NCBI RefSeq assembly: GCF_013375935.1
Contig: NZ_CP056117.1
Location: 4,588,001 to 4,652,000, forward strand
Length of the DNA: 64,000 bases
Direction of reading: 5' to 3'
Origin: Enterobacter cloacae
Lineage (GTDB): Bacteria; Pseudomonadota; Gammaproteobacteria; Enterobacterales; Enterobacteriaceae
A model generated the notes under the pieces. It searched no databases. It was given only the letters and a program-made list of their open reading frames with translations, and was not told where the DNA came from. Shown in pieces: positions 8,614 through 18,769 of the stretch; position 1 is the stretch's first letter; each line of letters begins with the position of its first letter. The translations under genes were made by a program, and so were the position numbers.

Positions 8614-8691
8614 TTTATCCTTTAAGCATTAAGCAGTTACGGTCAATTCAACCGGTTGGTTCGGCATAAAATGTACCCGCACACGCCGCCT

Positions 8692-8712
8692 TTATCAACT
8701 TTTTGTTGATAA
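8692..8712. promoter_or_regulatory. Perfect palindrome between lipoprotein and YheO/DauR-like regulator
   Basis: TTATCAAC-N5-GTTGATAA is a perfect 8-bp inverted repeat with a T5 spacer. It sits 78 bases upstream of the lipoprotein start and about 120 bases upstream of the regulator start. The symmetry and placement suggest an operator for a dimeric regulator, most simply the adjacent HTH protein acting on itself. The core is repeated at 8172-8187. Confidence 0.55.
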
Positions 8713-8834
8713 TTAAACACTATCGATATACTTTAACGCTACCAGGACTCTCGCTTGCGGCAAAAAGGCCGGGTAAGGAAAGTAGCGAGGATTTAAACAG
8801 GACATCTGACCATGCAGAACATACAGGAACAACG

Positions 8835-9503
8835 ATGAAATCAGATTACGCAAAACAGATTGAACTGATTTCCGGGCCGCTGGAAGCGGCAATGGAAGCT
8901 CTTGCAGGTACGCTGTCGGCGAACCAGGAGATAGTCCTGCACAACCTCACCACGCCCGATCGGTCCGTAATAAAGATTGTCAACGGGCACGTCAGCGGCA
9001 GAAAAGCGGGTGACAATCTGTTATCCGGTCCTGAAAAAGACAAAGGATTTGCCCTGTTGCTTAAAAAAAGCGAGGACAGCACCCCGGTAACGGTAAAAAA
9101 TTATAAAACCGTCACGGCGTCCGGACGGACCCTCAACAGCGCCTCGACAATTTACTATAGTGAGGAAGGGGTACCGCTGATGGCCTTTTGCATCAATATC
9201 GATACCTCGCCTTACGACCAAATGCGCAAGTGCCTCGACGCGATAACGGGCGGCCCACTTCCCGATTCAGACCCGCAGGATATGAACCTGGGGGGCATCA
9301 TTGAGCAGTCAATCCAGGAAATCATCGATAAACATTCGGTCCCGGGCAAAAAGGTACAGAAAGCGCAGCGGCTTAAAATAGTCGCTGAAATGCACGCTAA
9401 AGGCATTTTCAAAATGCGGGGTGGCGTCCAGCACGCGGCGCAGGCCCTGGGCGTGACCCGCTATACGGTTTATAACGATCTTGAGGTGATGGGTGAAAAA
9501 TAA
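8835..9503 (+). CDS. YheO/DauR-like PAS-HTH transcriptional regulator
   Basis: The 222-residue protein matches the YheO/DauR family layout: an N-terminal YheO-type PAS-like sensor (about residues 15-115, with SANQEIVLHNLTTPDRSVIKI) and a C-terminal HTH (about residues 175-220, with GGVQHAAQALGVTRYTVYNDL). The ATG at 8835 is chosen because an AGGA site precedes it; upstream in-frame starts would add residues unlike the family. Members of this family regulate amino-acid and amine catabolism. The downstream PhzF-like gene overlaps its end by 11 bases, so the two are translationally coupled. The ligand is unknown and could be the substrate of the downstream glycyl radical enzyme. Confidence 0.85.
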   Translation: MKSDYAKQIELISGPLEAAMEALAGTLSANQEIVLHNLTTPDRSVIKIVNGHVSGRKAGDNLLSGPEKDKGFALLLKKSEDSTPVTVKNYKTVTASGRTLNSASTIYYSEEGVPLMAFCINIDTSPYDQMRKCLDAITGGPLPDSDPQDMNLGGIIEQSIQEIIDKHSVPGKKVQKAQRLKIVAEMHAKGIFKMRGGVQHAAQALGVTRYTVYNDLEVMGEK

Positions 9504-10296
9504 CAGTCCCCGACGCATTCCGTTTTACCAGGTAGACGCCTTCTCTGACGGCCCCTTTACGGGGAATCCCGCGGCCGTCTGCCTGCTGGACGCCTGGCCG
9601 GAGGAGCTTGTTCTCCAGCGCATCGCTACCGAAAACAACCTTTCCGAGACCGCGTTTGTGGTTCCACAGGATGACGGCTTCGCGCTTCGCTGGTTCACCC
9701 CCGCGGTAGAGGTGGATCTCTGCGGCCATGCGACGCTTGCCGCCGCGAGCGTTCTCTTTAGCCGTGACGACGCCTGCAACAGCGTGCGTTTCTTCACCCG
9801 CAGCGGCGAGCTGACCGTGACCTCACACGATGGGCAATACACGCTCGATTTCCCCCAGGCGATCCCGTCCCGGATCGCCGCCCCGGAAGGGTTGTTTAAG
9901 GCGCTTGGGCTGGAGGAAAACGCCGGTGAAACCTGGCTGGCGTCCGATCTTATCGTGGTTATCGATGATGAGGACAGGCTGGATGCCCTGAAGCCTGATT
10001 TTTCCGCGCTGGAAAAGTTTAACGCGCGCGGTGTGGTGGTCACTGCCGCCTCACGCACCTTCGATTTTCGCTCACGCTGGTTCGGCCCTCAGGTGGGGGT
10101 AAATGAAGATCCGGTGACGGGTTCGGCTCACACCTTTCTGGCACCGCTGTGGAGTGAAAAACTCTCGAAGAAGAGGTTACGCGCGCAACAGGGCGGAAGC
10201 CGTAAAGGCGAACTGATTTGCCACGTTAAGGATAACGGGCGTATCGAACTCTCGGGCAAAGCGTGCCTGATGATTGAAGGAACCTTTATTCTGTAA
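9493..10296 (+). CDS. PhzF/YddE-family isomerase-like protein
   Basis: The 267-residue protein belongs to the PhzF fold family (twin diaminopimelate-epimerase-like domains). The N-terminal motif FYQVDAFSDGPFTGNPAAVC and the NNLSETAF segment carrying the expected catalytic glutamate (E52) are both present, as is the family motif GHATLAAASVL and a C-terminal DPVTGSAHTFLAPLW. Physiological substrates of most family members are unknown, and no phenazine genes are nearby. It starts with GTG inside the end of the regulator gene, which indicates coupling to it. Length is slightly short but within family range. Confidence 0.88.
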   Translation: MKNNSPRRIPFYQVDAFSDGPFTGNPAAVCLLDAWPEELVLQRIATENNLSETAFVVPQDDGFALRWFTPAVEVDLCGHATLAAASVLFSRDDACNSVRFFTRSGELTVTSHDGQYTLDFPQAIPSRIAAPEGLFKALGLEENAGETWLASDLIVVIDDEDRLDALKPDFSALEKFNARGVVVTAASRTFDFRSRWFGPQVGVNEDPVTGSAHTFLAPLWSEKLSKKRLRAQQGGSRKGELICHVKDNGRIELSGKACLMIEGTFIL

Positions 10297-10409
10297 GCAC
10301 ACGGATGTGAAGCCTAAACGCGGGTGAAACAGTTCAGTCGAGCGGCTGTTCCGCATTTTTACACCAGTAAACACGCTTATATTTTATTTAACAGTGTGAG
10401 ATTTATTTA

Positions 10410-10748
10410 ATGACGTTAACGAAAAGCGCTGCTGCCCTGCTGGCTGCAGTATCCATTGAAGTTATCGCCACAACCTTATTATCGTTATCAAACAGTTTTC
10501 AGCGCCCCGTAGTGGGGTTATCTGCGGTAATAAGCTACGGCGTAAGTTATTATTTTTTATCGATTGCATTACGCCGGATTCATATCGGCGTGGCCTATGC
10601 CATCTGGTCAGCGGTCGGTTTATTCAGCATTACCGCTATACAATACCGCTGTTTTGACTATACGGTGTCCCAGAGGGCATGGGTGGGCCTGGGGATGGTC
10701 ATCGCGGGAACCATTATTCTGAACCTGGCGATCAAGCAAAACAAATAA
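10410..10748 (+). CDS. Small multidrug resistance (SMR) transporter, first of a pair
   Basis: The 112-residue protein has four hydrophobic helices and the SMR hallmark glutamate in helix 1 (SIEVIATT, E17, equivalent to Glu14 of EmrE). The helix-3 motif GVAYAIWSAVG is also present. SMR proteins exchange protons for quaternary ammonium or guanidinium-type cations across the inner membrane. It is followed 14 bases later by a second SMR gene, so a heterodimer of opposite topology is likely. Its position directly before a CutC-like enzyme suggests transport of the amine substrate or of the amine product. No strong ribosome-binding site is visible. Confidence 0.9.
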   Translation: MTLTKSAAALLAAVSIEVIATTLLSLSNSFQRPVVGLSAVISYGVSYYFLSIALRRIHIGVAYAIWSAVGLFSITAIQYRCFDYTVSQRAWVGLGMVIAGTIILNLAIKQNK

Positions 10749-10762
10749 CACTGTAATTAAAA

Positions 10763-11086
10763 ATGTATATTATTCTGAACTGCCTTTTCTGGCTGATTAT
10801 TTCCGTCACAATGGAAGTCACCGGCACGCTATTACTCCCGGAGACCAGACATTTTAAAAATATTCCATTAACCATTCACTGCATGGCTTGCTACGCTATT
10901 TCTTTTTATTCTCTGTCAATGCTTATGGGATATATTTCACCTGTCGTCGCCTATTCCGTCTGGGCGGGGCTGGGGATTGTGATGATAACCGTGATGAGCG
11001 GCATTTTTTATCATTTAAAAAGCAGCATTCTGGAAAAGATCGGGATTGGCTGCATCGTGACCGGGCTGGCGATCGTCGCCTTTTAA
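10763..11086 (+). CDS. Small multidrug resistance (SMR) transporter, second of a pair
   Basis: The 107-residue partner also has four predicted membrane helices and the conserved helix-1 glutamate (TMEVTGT, E18). The helix-3 motif reads PVVAYSVWAGLG. It is clearly divergent from the first copy, as in known heterodimeric SMR pairs such as EbrAB or MdtIJ. It ends 13 bases before the glycyl radical enzyme starts, with the AGGAG of that gene in the gap, which ties the transporter pair to the enzyme. Substrate is inferred only from context. Confidence 0.9.
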   Translation: MYIILNCLFWLIISVTMEVTGTLLLPETRHFKNIPLTIHCMACYAISFYSLSMLMGYISPVVAYSVWAGLGIVMITVMSGIFYHLKSSILEKIGIGCIVTGLAIVAF

Positions 11087-11099
11087 CAGGAGAAACGGC

Positions 11100-13481
11100 A
11101 TGACGACGGAGATGCTTTCACTGCGCGTGGTTCAACTTCGTGACGCCTACCTTCAGGCAAAACCTTTCGTCTCGGCGCATCGGGCCGTGAGCGTAACCCG
11201 GGTCTATAAAGACAATCCGGGAATGAACAACAGCCTGCTCAGGGCGCTGGCCTTTCAGCGTGCCTGTGAGACTGCGCCGCTGCATGTGGCGCAGAATGAA
11301 CTTATCGTCAGCCATCCTGCTGGCGGCGCACGCGGGGGAGAAGTTTCGCCAGAAATCAGCTGGCGCTGGCTGGCGGAAGAGCTGGAGACCCTTCCCACGC
11401 GGGCGCAGGATCCCTATCAGATTGATGAGGAAACAAAGCGTCTGCTTCGCAAAGAGGTATTCCCCTACTGGCAGGGGCGCTCCCTTGATGAAATGGCGCA
11501 AACGCGGCTCAAGACCCACGGGCTGTGGGAGTGGTGTCATGACGACGGCATCTGCGACGTCACGATCAAAACCCAAAACGGCGGCGGCGATTCCTGTCCG
11601 GGTTATGACACTATCTTGCTGACCAGAGGGATAAAGGGGATCCGCGAGGAGGCGGCATCGCGGCTTCTCGCGCTCGATCCCGCTACGCCCGAGGGCTGTG
11701 ATGCCTTCAATTTTTACAGCGCCATTCTGCACACCTGCGACGGCGTGGTGACCTATGCCCGGCGTTATGCGCACTATCTGAATGCGCTTGCGGAAAAGGA
11801 AGGCGATCCGCTGCGTCGCGATGAGCTGCTGCATCTGGCCGGGATATGCCGCCGGGTGCCGGAGCAGCCGCCGCAGCATTTCCACGATGCGCTGCAGGCT
11901 ATCTGGTTCGTACACTCCCTGTTTATGCTGGAAGAGAACCAGACCGGCATATCCCTCGGCCGCGTCGATCAGTACCTCTGGCCGCTGCTGGCGCGCGATC
12001 TGAACGACGGCACGCTCAATCTTCAGCAGGCTGAGGAACTCCTCTGCTGCTGGCTGATAAAAATGGCCGAAACCCTGTGGATTTGCAGCGAATCGACGGC
12101 AATGTATTTTGCTGGCTACCAGCCGTTTATCAATCTCGTGGTTGGCGGCCAGAAGCGCGAAGGTGGCGATGCGACCAACCCGCTGACGCTGGCGATCATG
12201 GATTGTTCAGCGCGTTTAAAAATCTACCAGCCGGGTTTAGCGGTACGTATACATAACCAGTCCCCTCAGCCGTTTTTGCGCAAAGTGGTCGACGTGGTAC
12301 GCAGCGGCATAGGTTTTCCGGCCTGCCATTTCGACGATGCGCATATCCGCATGATGCTGCACAAAGGGTTTAGCTATGAAGATGCCCGGGACTACTGCCT
12401 GATGGGCTGCGTCGAGCCGCAAAAATCAGGAAAAATGTACCAGTGGACGTCGGTAGGCTATACCACCTTTACCGCGGCTATCGAGCTGGCTCTGCATAAC
12501 GGCCAAAACCAAAACGGGAAGCCGTGCGGCCCCGCCACGGGCGACGTGTCCCGGTTCAGTCGTTATGAAGACGTTGAATCCGCGGTCCGGGCCCAGCTCT
12601 CCGCTATCGTCAGAAACGCCGCGCAGGCGACGCTTATCGTCCAGAAGCTGCATGCAGAGCATGCCAGAAAACCGCTGATGTCATGCTTTATTGAAGGGTG
12701 TATCGCCACAGCAAAAGACGTCACTCAGGGAGGCGCACGCCTCAACGCAGGGCCAGGCCTCATCTGGACCGGGCTTGCCGACTGCGTAAATTCGCTAATG
12801 GCCATCAAAACGCTGGTTTTCGACACCGCCCGCTTCACGCTGCGGCAGCTCGTGGAGGCGCTCGACCACAATTTTGTCGGCTATGACGACATACTGACCG
12901 CCTGTCAGCGAGCGCCGAAATATGGCAACGATATTCGTGAGGTGGATGAAATCGCCCGCGAGCTGGTGCGTTTTCTCGAGCAGGAGCACCGCCGCTACCG
13001 GATGCTGTATGCGCCGTTTGCGTTTGGCACGCTCTCTATTTCAAACAACACCCCGTTCGGGCTTATCACCGGCGCGCTGCCCTCTGGCCGGCTGGCGGGT
13101 AAACCGCTGGCCGATGGCATCAGCCCGGCCCAGCAAACGGATTACCTCGGCCCGACTGCCATCATCAACTCCGTGAGCCGGATCAACGTCGAGGAGATGG
13201 ATATTGGCATGGTGCATAACATCAAGCTTATGTACGGGATGCTGGAGACGCCTGAAGGCCAGAACAGCCTGATCCACCTGCTGCGCACGGCGAGCATTCT
13301 GGGCAATGCCCAGCTCCAGTTCAGCTACGTGGACGACGAGACGTTGAGAAAGGCGCAAAAGCACCCCGCAGACTATCGCAACCTGATGATCCGGGTGGCG
13401 GGCTACAGCGCCTTTTTCGTTGAATTAAGTAAAGAGGTCCAGGATGAGATCATCAGCAGAACCACGCAGCGGCACTTCTGA
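11100..13481 (+). CDS. cutC: CutC-like glycyl radical enzyme (probable choline trimethylamine-lyase)
   Basis: This is a 793-residue glycyl radical enzyme. The catalytic cysteine loop reads GCVEPQ (C437, E439) and the C-terminal radical loop RVAGYSAFF places the radical at G768. Compared with the Desulfovibrio CutC residues as I remember them (D216, F395, C489, E491, T502, Y506), this protein has D164, F343, C437, E439, T450 and Y454. All six are at a constant offset of 52. The glycine is at offset 53, and the remembered Y208 corresponds to I156. CutC cleaves choline to trimethylamine and acetaldehyde. A strong AGGAG precedes the ATG. It lacks the N-terminal extension of enterobacterial type II CutC, and no shell-protein genes are nearby. 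Another amine substrate remains possible. Confidence 0.8.
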   Translation: MTTEMLSLRVVQLRDAYLQAKPFVSAHRAVSVTRVYKDNPGMNNSLLRALAFQRACETAPLHVAQNELIVSHPAGGARGGEVSPEISWRWLAEELETLPTRAQDPYQIDEETKRLLRKEVFPYWQGRSLDEMAQTRLKTHGLWEWCHDDGICDVTIKTQNGGGDSCPGYDTILLTRGIKGIREEAASRLLALDPATPEGCDAFNFYSAILHTCDGVVTYARRYAHYLNALAEKEGDPLRRDELLHLAGICRRVPEQPPQHFHDALQAIWFVHSLFMLEENQTGISLGRVDQYLWPLLARDLNDGTLNLQQAEELLCCWLIKMAETLWICSESTAMYFAGYQPFINLVVGGQKREGGDATNPLTLAIMDCSARLKIYQPGLAVRIHNQSPQPFLRKVVDVVRSGIGFPACHFDDAHIRMMLHKGFSYEDARDYCLMGCVEPQKSGKMYQWTSVGYTTFTAAIELALHNGQNQNGKPCGPATGDVSRFSRYEDVESAVRAQLSAIVRNAAQATLIVQKLHAEHARKPLMSCFIEGCIATAKDVTQGGARLNAGPGLIWTGLADCVNSLMAIKTLVFDTARFTLRQLVEALDHNFVGYDDILTACQRAPKYGNDIREVDEIARELVRFLEQEHRRYRMLYAPFAFGTLSISNNTPFGLITGALPSGRLAGKPLADGISPAQQTDYLGPTAIINSVSRINVEEMDIGMVHNIKLMYGMLETPEGQNSLIHLLRTASILGNAQLQFSYVDDETLRKAQKHPADYRNLMIRVAGYSAFFVELSKEVQDEIISRTTQRHF

Positions 13482-14403
13482 ACAGACGTACGGCTGGATC
13501 TCAAACATTCAGCGGTTTTCGCTACATGACGGGCCGGGCATCCGCAGCATTATCTTCTTAAAAGGCTGCCGGATGCGCTGTGCCTGGTGCGCTAACCCGG
13601 AAGGGCAAACCACCGGCCGGGATGTTTTCTACCATGCCGACCGCTGCCTGCATTGTGGCAAATGTGCTGACCTGTGCCCGACGAGGCTGCACGGCATGGA
13701 CCACAGCGTGCATGTTCTTGAACGCGACCGCAGATGCGCGGGCTGTCGGTTATGCGAAGCGCGCTGTCCTGCCGCCGCGCTCAATATTGTCGGAGAGCAT
13801 GTTAGCGCGGATACCGCCTTTGAAAGGGTCATGGCTGATGAAGTCTGGTTCCGCCAGTCCGGAGGCGGCGTCACGCTCAGCGGCGGCGAGGTGGCGATGC
13901 AGCCTGAATTTGCGCGCGTTTTAGTTGAGCGGCTCAAAGCGGAGGACATTCATACCGCAATTGAAACCGCGGGCTACGCTTCCTGGCACGCTATTCATCA
14001 GGCAACGTCAGGCTGCGATCTGATCCTGTACGATTTAAAAAGCGCGGAGGATGCGCTGCACGTCCGTTATACCGGCGTCAGCAATAAGACGATTGTGCGC
14101 AATCTTGCGCGGCTATTACAGGGCGGGCAACAGATTATTATCCGTATTCCCGTGATCCCCTATTTTAACGATGCCCCGGATCGGGCCGATAAATTACTGT
14201 CGCTGATCTCCGCGCTAACTAAGGGAAGAGAAAACTTTCAGGGGGTGGAATTACTCCCCTATCACCGTTTCGGTACGGGAAAATATAAATTACTCAACAG
14301 GGAGTACGGCTGGAACACAGGTACAGCTAATGTCGATAACTTCTTATCGATTGCACATCACTATCGCCTGCCGGTAAAGGTGTCGGGTACGCTCGCAGGT
14401 TAA
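13444..14403 (+). CDS. cutD: Glycyl radical enzyme activase (CutD-like radical SAM protein)
   Basis: The 319-residue activase installs the glycyl radical in the preceding enzyme. The radical-SAM motif CxxxCxxC is at C42, C46 and C49, right after FLKGCRMRCAWC. Two ferredoxin-type clusters follow (C68/71/74/78 and C98/101/104/108), the usual pattern for activases of the CutD/HpdA/GDH type but not of PflA. The SGGE SAM-binding motif appears as TLSGGEVAMQ. The ATG at 13444 has a GAGG site and lies 38 bases inside the end of the lyase gene, so the two are translationally coupled. Function as partner of the adjacent enzyme is strongly supported. Confidence 0.9.
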   Translation: MRSSAEPRSGTSEQTYGWISNIQRFSLHDGPGIRSIIFLKGCRMRCAWCANPEGQTTGRDVFYHADRCLHCGKCADLCPTRLHGMDHSVHVLERDRRCAGCRLCEARCPAAALNIVGEHVSADTAFERVMADEVWFRQSGGGVTLSGGEVAMQPEFARVLVERLKAEDIHTAIETAGYASWHAIHQATSGCDLILYDLKSAEDALHVRYTGVSNKTIVRNLARLLQGGQQIIIRIPVIPYFNDAPDRADKLLSLISALTKGRENFQGVELLPYHRFGTGKYKLLNREYGWNTGTANVDNFLSIAHHYRLPVKVSGTLAG

Positions 14404-14416
14404 TGGAGAGAAAATC

Positions 14417-14542
14417 ATGTCTACGAAACCAGATGAAGTCTCTGAAGCGGGCGTTACGCCCCTCGAACGTCGCGTTGTTATCGTGACGCTCCTGTTTATG
14501 TTTTTGATATATGCAGCGTTACTGATATCTCCCTGGTTGTGA
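14417..14542 (+). CDS. 41-residue single-helix membrane peptide after the activase gene
   Basis: The frame MSTKPDEVSEAGVTP leads into LERRVVIVTLLFMFLIYAAL and ends ISPWL. The ATG at 14417 follows a GGAGAG ribosome-binding site by six bases and lies only 13 bases after the activase stop codon. The protein has a hydrophilic N-terminus, two arginines at the membrane boundary (cytoplasmic N-terminus expected) and one transmembrane helix. It is too short for standard annotation cutoffs. The start signal and position make it a likely last gene of the CutC-like operon. Its function is unknown; small accessory subunits of transporters are one possibility. Confidence 0.65.
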   Translation: MSTKPDEVSEAGVTPLERRVVIVTLLFMFLIYAALLISPWL

Positions 14543-14599
14543 AGTGAATTTCAGTAACCTTATTCGGCCATTGTGGTCTTTTTAATTACAGGCATTAAG

Positions 14600-14818
14600 A
14601 TGAAAAAAGTAGTAGCAGTAATAAGTCTCGCATTTATGACCCTGACGGTTGCAGGGTGCTCCAGCGACTATGTTTTACAAAAGAAAAATGGTGAAATGAT
14701 TATCACCCACGGAAAACCGGAAGTGGATGAAGACAACGGCTTAATTACTTACGAAGATATCGCGGGCAATGAACATGCCATCAACCGCGATCAAATTAGT
14801 CAGATGATCGAGAAATAA
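14600..14818 (+). CDS. YgdI/YgdR-family small lipoprotein
   Basis: The 72-residue product has a lipoprotein signal (MKKVVAVISLAFMTLTVAGC, lipobox VAGC) and the YgdI/YgdR mature domain (SSDYVLQKKNGEMIITHGKP, then LITYEDIAGNEHAINRDQI). Length equals the E. coli members. The domain is a small SH3-like beta barrel of unknown function, anchored in an envelope membrane. The ATG at 14600 is chosen because it begins the signal peptide; the longer frame from 14573 lacks support. It follows the CutC-like operon but is widespread on its own and may be transcribed separately. Confidence 0.88.
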   Translation: MKKVVAVISLAFMTLTVAGCSSDYVLQKKNGEMIITHGKPEVDEDNGLITYEDIAGNEHAINRDQISQMIEK

Positions 14819-14825
14819 CGTACAG

Positions 14826-14854
14826 GGGCAGAGCGGCTACAGTGCCCTCTGCCC
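14826..14854. terminator. Bidirectional hairpin between converging genes
   Basis: GGGCAGAG and CTCTGCCC form an 8-bp stem between the lipoprotein stop at 14818 and the end of the acetyltransferase gene on the other strand. T runs are poor, so strength is uncertain. Confidence 0.5.
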
Positions 14855-15564
14855 TATACCTCTTTCCGCTGGCGAAATGCCTCAATCCGCCGGACCTGCC
14901 GCCCTTCCCCGTCGAAATTATCCGCCGCCAGCCAGGCACGCAGTTCCGCATCCCTTTGCGGCCACTCGCCGTCGATAATGGAGAGCATATCGCTGTCGCG
15001 ATTGCGTCCTTTACGCACCAGCTTCTGGCGCAGGCGCCCTTCCCAGACAAACCCCAGCCGCTCCGCCGCCCTGCGCGAGGCAACGTTCATCGAATCGCAC
15101 TTCCACTCCAGCCGACGATATTTATGCTCAAAGGCATTTTTCAGCAGCAGCCACACCGCTTCGGTGCCGATGCGGGAGCCTTTCATCCTGCGCGACCAGG
15201 TGACGTGGCCGATTTCCACCGAGCCCTGAAAGCGCTCTATCGCCATATAGCAGAACAGCCCTACCGCCTTTTCGGTACGTAAATCCATCACTGCAAAGGG
15301 CACCAGATCGTCATCCATCACCTTGCCAAGCACCCAGTGCGCGGTGGCTTCTACGCTTTCAGGCCGGGAGCTGGCAAGCCACGTCCAGTCGCTGTCGTCC
15401 CCCAGCGCGTAGGCTTCGTATAAATCAGCCGAATGGCGATCCGCATCCAGCGGCTCCAGACGGCAATACTGACCGGCGAGCGGGGTGCGGGTTAAGGCCC
15501 TGGCGCATTTCCAGTCCGGGACGATATCGTTAACGGTTTGACCATGTTGATTGATTTCGGGCAC
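14854..15564 (-). CDS. GNAT-family N-acetyltransferase (RimJ/RimL type)
   Basis: The 236-residue protein has the RimJ/RimL-like acetyltransferase fold: an N-terminal YCRLEPLDADRH strand-helix, a central core (AVGLFCYMAI, then GSVEIGHVTWS), the acetyl-CoA loop SRIGTEAVWLLL and the late motif NVASRRAAERLGFVWEGRLRQ typical of the family. It probably acetylates a protein N-terminus or a small molecule. The start is a GTG at 15564 with GGAG eight bases upstream. It stands alone between converging and divergent neighbours; the substrate cannot be named. Confidence 0.88.
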   Translation of the reverse strand: MPEINQHGQTVNDIVPDWKCARALTRTPLAGQYCRLEPLDADRHSADLYEAYALGDDSDWTWLASSRPESVEATAHWVLGKVMDDDLVPFAVMDLRTEKAVGLFCYMAIERFQGSVEIGHVTWSRRMKGSRIGTEAVWLLLKNAFEHKYRRLEWKCDSMNVASRRAAERLGFVWEGRLRQKLVRKGRNRDSDMLSIIDGEWPQRDAELRAWLAADNFDGEGRQVRRIEAFRQRKEV

Positions 15565-15644
15565 GGCGGAGACTCCCTGATCCCTGAAAGGTAAGGAGTG
15601 AGTTATAGCAGGTTAAAAAGCGGACGAAAAGGAAGAACGTGCGG

Positions 15645-15672
15645 GCCGGGTAAGGCGTCGTCGCTACCCGGC
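15645..15672. repeat. REP-like palindrome
   Basis: GCCGGGTA and TACCCGGC flank a 12-base centre containing GGCG, the classic look of an enterobacterial REP unit. It lies between the acetyltransferase start and the end of the cold-shock-domain gene. Confidence 0.65.
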
Positions 15673-15678
15673 ACAAGG

Positions 15679-16152
15679 TTACTTCAGCAGTTTTACCGTA
15701 GCGTCGATGTCGATTTCATCTTCGGTAAAGATCATCGTCGTGTTCTGGAAGGTGGTGATTGCCAGCTTCTTCACCGTGCGCATTTCGCCCGGTTTTTTCT
15801 CGGTTTTCGGCTTGATGCTGTTCATCAGCAGCCCCACCGACAGCACCGCGTTCTCTTTGTCGATTTTAGCATCCACGGGCTCTTCTTCGCTGAACACCAC
15901 GAAGGATTTGATCGAGGTGAGCTTCACGCGCTCGCCCGCAATATAGAGGTGCTTACTCTCCGGGATCACCTTCACCGCATAGGCGGAAAGGCCTTTGCTG
16001 TTGGTGGTGGGCTCGAAGGTCACCGCGGCATCTTTCTTAATCAGATCGGGGTTGGCGACCTTAATCACATGAAAATAGCGGTTGTCGCCGTTTTCATCTT
16101 TGATAAATCCAAAGCCTTTATCTTTAAACCACGTTGTGATTGTACCGTTCAT
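15679..16152 (-). CDS. Cold-shock-domain protein with C-terminal extension (157 aa)
   Basis: Residues 1-70 form a cold-shock domain: MNGTITTWFKDKGFGFI holds the RNP1 motif KGFGFI, and RYFHV resembles RNP2. Unlike CspA-type proteins of about 70 residues, it carries about 85 further residues, beginning AYAVKVIPESKHLYIAGE, that read as a second beta-rich domain (VKLTSIKSFVVF, TTFQNTTMIF). The product should bind single-stranded nucleic acid. The role of the extension is unknown. It lies downstream of the bud operon on the same strand but beyond a strong terminator, so it is a separate unit. Confidence 0.85.
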   Translation of the reverse strand: MNGTITTWFKDKGFGFIKDENGDNRYFHVIKVANPDLIKKDAAVTFEPTTNSKGLSAYAVKVIPESKHLYIAGERVKLTSIKSFVVFSEEEPVDAKIDKENAVLSVGLLMNSIKPKTEKKPGEMRTVKKLAITTFQNTTMIFTEDEIDIDATVKLLK

Positions 16153-16226
16153 CGCTGTTACCGCCTGTCAGATCTCAAGACTAAAGTTTTGCAGCGCGCA
16201 GTGTAATCCACAATGGCTGACGAGAC

Positions 16227-16255
16227 AAAAAAAAGCCCCTGCACGGGGGCAGGGG
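16227..16255 (-). terminator. Strong intrinsic terminator of the bud operon
   Basis: On the minus strand the stem CCCCTGC / GCAGGGG with a six-base loop is followed by CTTTTTTTT. It lies about 30 bases after the budC stop codon. Confidence 0.92.
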
Positions 16256-16285
16256 AAAGTTCATGTCAGAGCTTATCGTTATTTT

Positions 16286-18756
<2,471 letters not shown>

Positions 18757-18769
18757 GGTAGTTCTCCTG

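Noticed and set aside
8703..8834. N-terminal extension of the YheO/DauR-like regulator
   Set aside because: The extra 44 residues do not resemble the family, and the ATG at 8835 has a proper ribosome-binding site.
11100..13481. Assignment of the glycyl radical enzyme to pyruvate formate-lyase or glycerol dehydratase
   Set aside because: It has a single catalytic cysteine followed by VE (not the PFL Cys-Cys pair), an activase with two extra ferredoxin clusters, and CutC-type T450/Y454 residues after the loop.
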